DNA of 7,368 nucleotides from assembly GCA_030018895.1 (NCBI GenBank), contig JASEHM010000042.1, positions 1-7,368 of the forward strand, in the 5' to 3' direction. The stretch is from Candidatus Omnitrophota bacterium. GTDB taxonomy: Bacteria; Omnitrophota; Gorgyraeia; Gygaellales; Profunditerraquicolaceae. The translations under genes were made by a program, and so were the position numbers. The notes beneath the pieces were generated by a model. That model saw only the letters and a list, made by a program, of their open reading frames with translations. It was not told the DNA's origin and did not search any database. This document shows positions 1-6,121 of this stretch, piece by piece (position 1 is the stretch's first letter; each line of letters opens with the position of its first letter).

Positions 1-25
1 CTTCGGCCTTTGGCCTCAGAATGAC
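1..25. repeat. End of a REP-like element (GTCATTCTGAGG family), cut by the window edge
   Basis: On the minus strand GTCATTCTGAGGCCAAAGG and the bases after it (25 down to 1) match the widespread intergenic repeat type GTCATTCTGAGG...CCGAAG. GGCC-AAA-GGCC can form a tiny hairpin. Its other arm would lie beyond the left edge, downstream of the CHAT gene. Confidence 0.6.
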
Positions 26-44
26 GCAAAATTTGACGTTTTGC
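26..44. repeat. Small inverted repeat GCAAAA/TTTTGC
   Basis: GCAAAA (26-31) and TTTTGC (39-44) form a 6-bp stem with a 7-base loop directly beside the GTCATTCTGAGG repeat. It may belong to the same element. The rest of the spacer up to the CHAT stop (45-123) is AT-rich, with an 8-bp direct repeat ATTACACA at 83-90 and 97-104, and shows no gene or convincing terminator. Confidence 0.35.
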
Positions 45-123
45 AACAGTCTCATAAGTAACGTCTAATTTGGACACGAGTGATTACACATTAAACATTA
101 CACAATATTTAAATGTCCTGCAG

Positions 124-2328
124 CTAAAACTCCTCGTTCAAAACCAAAAACTCTTCTTTTATTTTTTGAAAACGTTCTAAATCTAATTTTCTGTAAATCT
201 CCTGCGCTAGGCGCAGATATTCTCTGACCTTATTTTTACGGTTCAATTTTTTATATAATTTGGCTAAATTATAATAACCGTTTGCCAGCTCAGAAGAAGC
301 ATCTATTGAGCGCGCAACTGAAACAACCTGCTTAAAAAACTCTTCTGCCTTAGATAGATTATTCATCTCTACATACAACTCAGCGATCATGTTGTAATCG
401 CCGGCAATATTCGGTTTATGTCCCCATGCCAAATCTATATCCAGGCCTTTCATATAACAATTCAGGGCCTTTTGGTATTCTTTCTGAAAACTGTAAATCT
501 CGCCGATATTAAAATAATAATCGCTTAACTCATATTTAAGCTTAAGCCTGGTAAATAAATCAAAACTCTTCTCATAAAAATCCTTTGCAGCTGCAAGGTC
601 AGCCTTATTAGTAAATAACAACCCCAGGTTAAAATAGTCACATGCCAGATTATACCTGTGCCTTAAGATGTGCTGTCTTTGGCGGTTTATCTCTGAGCTT
701 TTAGTAAGCAACTCAAGCGCTTTATCATTATTCTTTTTATCCATATACCACACAGCTAATTTCCCCAGAACATCAGCTTCGCTGAGTTTGTTTTTAGTTT
801 CTTGGCTTAAGGATAATGCCTTTTCATAAAAATCAAACGCCTTGCTGTATTCTGTTTGCAGATGATAAATCCAGCCGATTCCGATATAGGCAGAAACCAG
901 GTTATTTTTATCATTTCTTTTCTCGCTAACACGCGCGTAATCAAAATAATACTTCAAGGAATCCTCTTTATCGCCGATCCTCTGATACGCATCTCCCAGC
1001 AAGGGGTAAGCTGATAAAAATAACGGCTCATTTTTGATTATGCGGCTGCAATAAGAGATTGTATCACGATTTGCGCCTTTAAGGAAAAACTTTTTGGATT
1101 CCAAGAACAAAAAATAAGTGCTGGGATTTACTGTAGGCAGCCAAACCCACAAAAATACGCAAAGAAATACTAAGGCTATTGCAGCTAAAACCCAGGTGAG
1201 GTGTTTTTTGTAACGAGAAAGGTTTATTTTGACTCCGGGCACAGATTTTTTAAAGAGCGGTTTAAATAAGACAAAACCCGGGTCTCCATAAAGAAGATAA
1301 CTCCCCCAAGAGACAGCTGTAATACCGTACTCTTTAATCAGCTTAAGCCGGCTCAAGCGCACTGCCTCGCCTACGGTTTTTCCCAGAATAAGATGGGTGT
1401 AAAAATACCTGGCAAAGGTAAAGCTGACCTTATCCTCTATTTTGCGTATCGTGCCTATATAATGCCGGACCCCGGAAAACAAAAATGCAGCTGCTAAGGT
1501 ATAATTTTTTTCCTGATAATCCGGCAAAACCAGCGGCTCGTCTTGCAATAAGGCCGGCACCTGACAGGAATTAGAAAATACCAAAGCAGGCAAAGAAACA
1601 GTAGCGCCCATAGCAAGAATCTCCTGAATGCTAAAGATCCCATCGCTTAAAAGCCAACCGCTTTTTTCAAGATTATTCAACTGAAATTCAGAGTGGCCGG
1701 CAAAATGCACAATGTCATAGTCGCTGAAATTTTTCTTTACATAAGATTTGTCTATACGGGTAGATTTAAAATCAATGTGTATATTGGACCTCTTTCTGTC
1801 AAACTGATTTCTAATATTAACGCCTTCAAGATAAGAAGATCTTAAGTCATTGGTAGGATCTGCTAAAATAAGCATTTTAGGAACGTTTAAAGAGGCGCGG
1901 TACTGAATTCTTAAAGCCTCTTTCTCAGTCCTTACTAACCTGCCCAGATTAAATTTAAGGCTTAAGAAATTATCTGCGTCGTAAAGCAGTTCCCATGGAA
2001 TATTAATCAATTCTTCATCTAAAAAAAGAATCAAATCTATATCATGGGTTGATTTTAACCTTTCCTTAACCGGCCTTGTCAATAATTGATCAAAAAGGAG
2101 TTGGCCTGTTTTCACCAAGTTTTTAAATACCGCTGAATCAAGAACGCTATTTCTATTCGCCTTATTTAAAGTAAATGTTATCTCCTGGCAAAGTTTATTA
2201 ATTTCCCCAAATGAAACCGCATGCTGGCTATAGTGCCTTAAGGTTGAAGCAAGCTCTTTTTGTTCAAAGAGGCTCATTTTCAGCGCCTTATCCTGCTTAA
2301 ATATCTCTAAAACCAACGGGTTTTGCAT
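124..2328 (-). CDS. Membrane-anchored CHAT-domain (caspase-like) protease with C-terminal TPR repeats
   Basis: This 734-aa protein has three visible parts. Residues ~97-356 form a CHAT domain (clan CD, caspase/separase-like). It opens with the typical strand and PWELL motif (residues 111-115), carries VHFAGH with the probable catalytic His212 (His208 is also present), has the probable nucleophile Cys255 in FSNSC, and closes with the usual SWGSYLLYGDP ending (340-350). A single hydrophobic helix spans ~377-397, preceded by a basic stretch (R372, K374, K375, H376). By the positive-inside rule this puts the protease in the cytoplasm and the C-terminus outside. Residues ~441-716 contain about seven TPR-like helix pairs with the usual A/Y/G and YEKAL-type positions. 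It is the last gene of the unit, beginning 5 bp after the zinc-finger gene's stop, with only a weak AAGG inside that gene, so translational coupling is likely. Both dyad residues are intact, so it is probably active. Substrate and signal are unknown; the zinc-finger neighbour is the obvious candidate. Confidence 0.88.
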   Translation of the reverse strand: MQNPLVLEIFKQDKALKMSLFEQKELASTLRHYSQHAVSFGEINKLCQEITFTLNKANRNSVLDSAVFKNLVKTGQLLFDQLLTRPVKERLKSTHDIDLILFLDEELINIPWELLYDADNFLSLKFNLGRLVRTEKEALRIQYRASLNVPKMLILADPTNDLRSSYLEGVNIRNQFDRKRSNIHIDFKSTRIDKSYVKKNFSDYDIVHFAGHSEFQLNNLEKSGWLLSDGIFSIQEILAMGATVSLPALVFSNSCQVPALLQDEPLVLPDYQEKNYTLAAAFLFSGVRHYIGTIRKIEDKVSFTFARYFYTHLILGKTVGEAVRLSRLKLIKEYGITAVSWGSYLLYGDPGFVLFKPLFKKSVPGVKINLSRYKKHLTWVLAAIALVFLCVFLWVWLPTVNPSTYFLFLESKKFFLKGANRDTISYCSRIIKNEPLFLSAYPLLGDAYQRIGDKEDSLKYYFDYARVSEKRNDKNNLVSAYIGIGWIYHLQTEYSKAFDFYEKALSLSQETKNKLSEADVLGKLAVWYMDKKNNDKALELLTKSSEINRQRQHILRHRYNLACDYFNLGLLFTNKADLAAAKDFYEKSFDLFTRLKLKYELSDYYFNIGEIYSFQKEYQKALNCYMKGLDIDLAWGHKPNIAGDYNMIAELYVEMNNLSKAEEFFKQVVSVARSIDASSELANGYYNLAKLYKKLNRKNKVREYLRLAQEIYRKLDLERFQKIKEEFLVLNEEF

Positions 2329-2333
2329 TAGGT

Positions 2334-3041
2334 TTAAACCTTTATATCCAATAACACAGCGGCAAGTTTGGTTTCAATATCAGATATCACAACCTTGTAT
2401 TTACCTAACAATACATGCTCAAAACTCACCTGACCGAAATCTGTAAGATAGGACTCAAGTTCTAAGTCATCCTTAAAAAGAGAAACCCGCATTGCTTTTA
2501 TGGATTTCTGAGTTTTTTTACATTTTGCGTTAATAATTAAGTTAAATTCATTACTTTGCTTATTTTCAATTTTAACCTCTAATCTAATATCCTTAAAATC
2601 CTTTAATATAACAACCTCATCTTTAAAATCTCTAAGGCCCCGGCTGCGCAATACTGACGCAGGCACCAGCTCCTGGCCCAGAATAACAGCGCCAGTAGTA
2701 TTTATTATCTCAAAGGCCTTTTCTCTAAGCCTTAAAAATATCTCTAACACAGAATCAATATTATCTTTCTCTAAAATTAAACCTCTTATAGCGTTAAGCA
2801 GTCCTTCAGGCAAATCTAGCGATGCTTCAACTGAACCTGTCTCTAAACTAAGCCTGACTAACTCACAGCAATCATCGCAGTTAATCAAATGCTTCTTTAT
2901 CTCATCACTTTCCTGAAAAGTAAGCCTATCTTCCAGAAAACACACCAAAGCCTCTTCGTCCAAATGACTGGTTTCCGGCTTTGGCTGGAGGCATTTCCAT
3001 CTTTTATAAACCCTTTTAATTAACCCTTCTCTATCCTGCAT
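2334..3041 (-). CDS. Soluble zinc-finger anti-sigma-like protein with C-terminal beta-rich domain
   Basis: This 235-aa protein has a putative zinc-finger anti-sigma (ZAS / zf-HC2) segment at residues ~26-66. The visible ligand set is His26, His51, Cys55 and Cys58, i.e. H-x24-H-x3-C-x2-C, the same spacing as in the anti-sigma factor ChrR; Cys59 is an extra adjacent cysteine. A helical linker with several Leu/Ile-rich stretches (~77-120) follows. The C-terminal region (~150-235) alternates hydrophobic residues and has a Gly-x-Val-x-Phe ... Gly-x-Tyr-x-Val pattern (203-218), which suggests a small beta-sandwich. There is no transmembrane helix or signal peptide, so it should be cytoplasmic. Its gene lies 36 bp after the sigma gene, has a strong ribosome binding site, and is followed within 5 bp by the CHAT protease gene. 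The inferred role is to bind and restrain the upstream sigma factor. The family also includes zinc-finger proteins that are not anti-sigma factors, so sigma binding is not proven. Confidence 0.78.
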   Translation of the reverse strand: MQDREGLIKRVYKRWKCLQPKPETSHLDEEALVCFLEDRLTFQESDEIKKHLINCDDCCELVRLSLETGSVEASLDLPEGLLNAIRGLILEKDNIDSVLEIFLRLREKAFEIINTTGAVILGQELVPASVLRSRGLRDFKDEVVILKDFKDIRLEVKIENKQSNEFNLIINAKCKKTQKSIKAMRVSLFKDDLELESYLTDFGQVSFEHVLLGKYKVVISDIETKLAAVLLDIKV

Positions 3042-3045
3042 ACTT

Positions 3046-3053
3046 ACTCCTTC
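3046..3053 (-). promoter_or_regulatory. Ribosome binding site of the zinc-finger gene
   Basis: On the minus strand GAAGGAGT lies 4 bases before the ATG at 3041. It is a near-perfect Shine-Dalgarno sequence and fixes this start. It is much stronger than the sites of the genes on either side, so the zinc-finger protein may be made in excess over the sigma factor, as expected for an inhibitor (inference). Confidence 0.8.
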
Positions 3054-3077
3054 TCTAATATAATAGACGTAAAAACT

Positions 3078-3683
3078 TCAAAAATCTAACTGAAAACCTT
3101 TTGTCTTAAAGCAATCCCGTAGCTTATCAATGAGCCGGGTTTTACGCATATCTATAGCTGAACGCGAAACCCTGAAATGCTCCTTTAATGTATTTGGTTT
3201 TAATCCCTGATTAAAAAATAATTCCAAAAAATATTTATCATCTGTATTTAACCTTTCAATGCAATCCTCCAGCTGCCCAACCTCTTCTTCTTTTATTAAA
3301 ACCTTACCTATATGCAAACTGTCATTTCTAAGCGCATCTAATAGCGTAAAATCATCCTCAACTTCATTATCTAGCGAAAGGCCGGGCTTAAAGTTACGCA
3401 AATAATCTATCGTGAAATTAATCGTAACCTGCCTTAACCAACTGGCGAAACTAGAGCCATTTTTGGCTTTAAAGGTAGATAATTTTTTAAAATTGTCTTT
3501 GGTTAAGGAAAGAAAAATATCCTGAAAGATATCACTGGCGTGCTGCGCTGAAAAAGAATAACCCTTGGTATTTAAAACGCTGTGAATGTAGTTATATATG
3601 AGGCGAGAATATTTAGTTAAGAATTCGTCCCAGGCTTGCTTGTCTCTCTTTACGCATCTTGCGACAAGTTCCATGTCATCCAT
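3078..3683 (-). CDS. ECF-like RNA polymerase sigma factor (sigma-70 family)
   Basis: This 201-aa protein has the two-domain layout of extracytoplasmic-function sigma factors. Sigma-2 is at ~4-97, with the ELVARCVKRDKQAWDEF opening, DIFQDIFLSL (51-60, core-polymerase binding region 2.2) and FASWLRQVTINFTIDYLRN (79-97, -10 recognition/melting). A linker of ~38 residues follows, then sigma-4 at ~135-195, where LNTDDKYFLELFF leads into a helix-turn-helix around 161-190 (LKEHFRVSRSAIDMRKTRL). Length is normal for ECF factors. It heads the three-gene unit with the zinc-finger and CHAT genes and probably directs RNA polymerase to a small regulon including its own operon. The start is uncertain: Met1 has no Shine-Dalgarno, Met4 (codon at 3672-3674) is an alternative, and the frame stays open upstream to a stop at 3726-3728 without another ATG, GTG or TTG. 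The target promoter sequence cannot be read from the window. Confidence 0.85.
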   Translation of the reverse strand: MDDMELVARCVKRDKQAWDEFLTKYSRLIYNYIHSVLNTKGYSFSAQHASDIFQDIFLSLTKDNFKKLSTFKAKNGSSFASWLRQVTINFTIDYLRNFKPGLSLDNEVEDDFTLLDALRNDSLHIGKVLIKEEEVGQLEDCIERLNTDDKYFLELFFNQGLKPNTLKEHFRVSRSAIDMRKTRLIDKLRDCFKTKGFQLDF

Positions 3684-3685
3684 AG

Positions 3686-3711
3686 TAATAACGGGGACTA
3701 ATAAAGGGGAC
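3686..3711. repeat. Tandem 13-bp duplication at the end of the inverted repeat
   Basis: TAATAACGGGGAC (3686-3698) is followed directly by TAATAAAGGGGAC (3699-3711), matching at 12 of 13 positions. The second copy forms the outer tail of the large inverted repeat, so the first copy is a repeat-derived duplication. It ends two bases before the sigma factor's ATG (on the minus strand) and therefore occupies the place where a ribosome binding site would be expected. Confidence 0.6.
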
Positions 3712-3773
3712 GGTTCTATTTTTCTTTATTCTGTAACAGAAAGTTAGAGAAAAATAGAACCGTCCCCTTTATT
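3700..3773. repeat. REP-like perfect 26-bp inverted repeat (GGGGACGGTTCTATTTTT family)
   Basis: The arms at 3700-3725 and 3748-3773 are perfect reverse complements over 26 bp, containing GGGGACGGTTCTATTTTT and its complement. The 22-base centre holds a smaller TTCTG-TAA-CAGAA hairpin. The element begins 3 bp past the hppA stop and fills the hppA-sigma spacer. Elements with this core recur between genes in many uncultivated bacteria and resemble the palindromes mobilised by REP-associated Y1 tyrosine transposases; that link is from general recollection, and no transposase is present here. As RNA it would fold into a very stable stem that could stabilise the hppA 3' end and limit read-through, but it lacks the U-run of an intrinsic terminator. 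Confidence 0.85.
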
Positions 3774-3776
3774 CTA

Positions 3777-5876
3777 TTATTTAAAAAGGGTGTTTTTTAT
3801 GACGAAAGAGGCAAACACAATAGAAACCATAGACATAAGCTTAATAAGAACATTTAAGCTTGGCCCGGATGTATCCTTAAATGGGTCTCCCACAGTATCG
3901 CCTACAACCCCTGCCTTATGACTAAGCGAGCCTTTGCCGCCGTGATAACCTTCTTCTATATATTTTTTGGCATTATCCCAGGCTCCGCCGCAATTAGCCA
4001 TCATTATTGCCAGGACAAAGCCGCTTACAGTTGCTCCGGTTAGAAACCCTACCTGGCCCTCTACGCCAATTAAAAGGCCGACTGCCAAAGGCGCAATTAA
4101 GGCAAGCAAAGAAGGCATAATCATTTCTTTTTGCGCGGCAATTGTGGCAATCTCTACACAACGGCCATAATCAGGCTTTGCTGTGCCAGCCATAAGCCCT
4201 ATTATTTCTTTAAATTGCCTGCGTACTTCTATTACAATTTTGCCTGCGGCTCTTCCGACTGCGGACATAGTCATAGAACAGAAGAAAAATGGAATCATTC
4301 CGCCAATAAATAACCCTACTAAAATAGCCGGGTTCATCAGGCTTAAATTCATTTCTTTTCCATATAATGCTACCTGATCTTTGTAAGCGGCAATTAATGC
4401 TAAAGCAGTTAAAGCAGCTGAGCCAATAGCAAAACCTTTGCCTGTGGCAGCTGTAGTATTACCTAATGCGTCTAATGCGTCAGTCCTTTTCCTCACCTCA
4501 GGGCCAAGGCCTGCCATCTGGGCATTGCCTCCGGCATTATCTGCTACCGGGCCATAAGCATCCGTAGCCAGGGTAATGCCTAAGGTAGAAAGCATCCCTA
4601 CTGCTGATATAGCTATGCCGTAAAGCCCAGTACTGAAATTATGCGCGCCACCGGATAAAAAGTAACTAGCTAATATGGCTGCGCCCACAATAATAACCGG
4701 CATAGCAGTAGAGCTCATGCCCACAGCAATACCTTCAATAACTACTGTGGCTGGCCCAGTAACAGAAGCGTTGGCAATACTTTTGGTAGGCTTAAAACTG
4801 CTAGAGGTATAAAACTCAGTAACTAAGCCGATTAATATACCCGCTATTAATCCTGAAAGCACTGCCCAGTAAACACGAATATGCTCCCAGCCCAATATTT
4901 TCCAAATTAGAAAAAAAGAAATTACTGCCACTAAGGCAGAACTAATAAAAACGCCTTTTCTTAATGCCGCCAGTAAAACTTTCTGACTGGCTTCTTCCTT
5001 GCTTTGGACAAAGAAAGTGCCGATTATTGAAGAAACAGTCCCTACTGCAGCCATAACCAGAGGCACTGTTACGCCTGCTATTCCCAGGCCTGCAGCCACA
5101 CCCAAAGCAGAGGTAGCCACAATAGAGCCTACATAAGACTCATAAAGGTCAGCGCCCATTCCTGCCACATCCCCTACATTATCTCCTACATTATCAGCAA
5201 TAACTGCTGGATTACGCGGATCATCCTCAGGGATTCCAGCCTCTACTTTTCCAACAAGGTCAGCGCCTACATCAGCGGCTTTGGTAAAAATACCGCCGCC
5301 TACGCGGGCAAAAAGCGCCTGAGAGCTTGCGCCCATGCCAAAACAAAGCATTGTTGAGGTTATCGCAGTAATCTTATCAAGCCCGACAGGAATCGGATGA
5401 GTTGAATAATACCAATTAAGAAAATAATACCAAATACTTAAATCTAAGAGCCCTAATCCTACAACCACCAGCCCCATAACTGCGCCGCTTGAAAAAGCAA
5501 CCCTAAGGCCTGAGTTTAGGCTCTTGCCTGCTGCAGATGCAGTGCGATTTGAAGCCTCAGTAGCAATAGTCATTCCGATAAAGCCGGATAAACCGGAAAA
5601 TAAACCTCCGGTTAAAAAAGCAAACGGCACAAAAATAACTAAATAATTTTTAAGCGCAAGAATTAAAAGAATAGTAAATACAACCGCGAAAAACACAGAC
5701 ACACACACATACTGTCTTTTAAGATAGGCCCTTGCGCCAATTTTGACTGCAGAGGCAATTTCTTTCATTTTTTCATTGCCCTGGTCTTTTTTAAGAATAG
5801 AAACTGCAAGATACGCGGCAAACAAAAGCGCGGCTATCGAACCTACTGGCGCCAAAATCAAAAAATCAAAACTCAT
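3777..5876 (-). CDS. hppA: Membrane-bound ion-pumping pyrophosphatase (K+-dependent, probably Na+-translocating)
   Basis: This 699-aa polytopic protein is full length for the family (about 16 transmembrane helices) and hydrolyses pyrophosphate to pump cations out of the cytoplasm. Signature acidic motifs are intact: DVGADLVGKVE (202-212), the DNVGDNVGDVAGMGADLYE run (228-246), DAYGPVADNAGG (439-450), NCGGAWDNAKKYIE (628-641) and DTVGDPFKDTSGP (660-672). In GNTTAATGKG (472-481), Ala476 and Gly479 occupy the positions that are Lys and Thr in K+-independent enzymes, so this is the K+-dependent type. Glu246 within ADLYESYVG sits where Na+-pumping enzymes such as the Thermotoga maritima one carry their key glutamate; in plant H+ pumps it is shifted by about two turns. 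Na+ pumping, or Na+/H+ pumping, is therefore inferred. The start has a good ribosome binding site. Repeat elements isolate the gene on both sides, so it is probably transcribed on its own or by read-through from pgk. Confidence 0.97.
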   Translation of the reverse strand: MSFDFLILAPVGSIAALLFAAYLAVSILKKDQGNEKMKEIASAVKIGARAYLKRQYVCVSVFFAVVFTILLILALKNYLVIFVPFAFLTGGLFSGLSGFIGMTIATEASNRTASAAGKSLNSGLRVAFSSGAVMGLVVVGLGLLDLSIWYYFLNWYYSTHPIPVGLDKITAITSTMLCFGMGASSQALFARVGGGIFTKAADVGADLVGKVEAGIPEDDPRNPAVIADNVGDNVGDVAGMGADLYESYVGSIVATSALGVAAGLGIAGVTVPLVMAAVGTVSSIIGTFFVQSKEEASQKVLLAALRKGVFISSALVAVISFFLIWKILGWEHIRVYWAVLSGLIAGILIGLVTEFYTSSSFKPTKSIANASVTGPATVVIEGIAVGMSSTAMPVIIVGAAILASYFLSGGAHNFSTGLYGIAISAVGMLSTLGITLATDAYGPVADNAGGNAQMAGLGPEVRKRTDALDALGNTTAATGKGFAIGSAALTALALIAAYKDQVALYGKEMNLSLMNPAILVGLFIGGMIPFFFCSMTMSAVGRAAGKIVIEVRRQFKEIIGLMAGTAKPDYGRCVEIATIAAQKEMIMPSLLALIAPLAVGLLIGVEGQVGFLTGATVSGFVLAIMMANCGGAWDNAKKYIEEGYHGGKGSLSHKAGVVGDTVGDPFKDTSGPSLNVLIKLMSMVSIVFASFVIKNTLFK

Positions 5877-5884
5877 GCTTAGTT

Positions 5885-5891
5885 CTCCTTT
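5885..5891 (-). promoter_or_regulatory. Ribosome binding site of hppA
   Basis: AAAGGAG on the minus strand lies 8 bases before the ATG at 5876 and supports that start. It sits just inside the spacer, next to the outer arm of the repeat element. Confidence 0.75.
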
Positions 5892-5928
5892 CTTGTATAA
5901 TTAATTGAGTAGTGTACACAATTCTTTC

Positions 5929-5978
5929 GTCATTCAGGCTGTGTCATAATAGCCTTTTGTGTCATTCAGACTGTGTCG
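5929..5978. repeat. Two direct copies of GTCATTCAGRCTGTGTCR
   Basis: GTCATTCAGGCTGTGTCA (5929-5946) and GTCATTCAGACTGTGTCG (5961-5978) agree at 16 of 18 positions with a 32-bp period. Between them AGGCT (5936-5940) and AGCCT (5951-5955) could form a small hairpin. Both copies open with the GTCATT head shared by the other repeat families in the window. Confidence 0.65.
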
Positions 5979-5994
5979 CAATGGTAAAACGTGT

Positions 5995-6094
5995 GTCATT
6001 GCGAGCGAAGCGAAGCAATCTCAAAAACGGGATTGCTTCGGTCCTGCTTCGCCCTGCACCGTATGGTGCAGGGCTCGCAGTCCCTCGCAATGAC
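5995..6094. repeat. 100-bp cloverleaf REP-like palindrome (GTCATTGCGAG family)
   Basis: An outer perfect 11-bp inverted repeat, GTCATTGCGAG (5995-6005) with CTCGCAATGAC (6084-6094), encloses two perfect 10-bp hairpins: CGAAGCAATC/GATTGCTTCG (6011-6020 with 6031-6040) and GCCCTGCACC/GGTGCAGGGC (6051-6060 with 6065-6074, loop GTAT). Together they draw a three-way-junction fold on either strand. This is a very widespread intergenic repeat type whose translation (CHCERSEAIS...) is often miscalled as a protein. As RNA it would form a stable structure just past the pgk stop; there is no U-run, so it is not an intrinsic terminator. Confidence 0.88.
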
Positions 6095-6121
6095 AAAGCA
6101 TAAATTGTGCACACTCCTCAG

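Larger units (their letters stand above)
5906..6120. repeat. Composite repeat region with 18-bp terminal inverted repeats filling the pgk-hppA spacer
   Basis: The outer arms at 5906-5923 (TGAGTAGTGTACACAATT) and 6103-6120 (AATTGTGCACACTCCTCA) are reverse complements at 16 of 18 positions. They enclose two direct repeats (5929-5978) and a 100-bp cloverleaf palindrome (5995-6094). One arm ends one base from the end of pgk and the other lies ~15 bp from the hppA ribosome binding site, so the element makes up practically the whole intergenic region. It could be a MITE-like non-autonomous insertion that has taken up smaller elements, or a pair of operators around a repeat. No open reading frame in it is credible. 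Confidence 0.6.

Noticed and set aside
83..104. Direct repeat ATTACACA as a functional site
   Set aside because: Eight bases in an AT-rich spacer are expected by chance, and nothing else supports a role.
3700..3773. Intrinsic terminator of hppA
   Set aside because: The stem is strong but no U-run follows it on the transcribed strand. It is better described as a repeat that may block exonucleases or slow read-through.
3967..4377. Short plus-strand open frames inside hppA
   Set aside because: They lie entirely antisense to a strongly conserved gene and show low-complexity composition with no recognisable family.
5890..5923. Possible hppA promoter TTGTGT-16 bp-TATACA on the minus strand
   Set aside because: Matches to the consensus are weak (3/6 and 4/6), and the implied start would fall in the ribosome binding site.
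5929..5978. CRISPR array
   Set aside because: Only two units, an unequal mosaic context, no further repeats and no cas genes.
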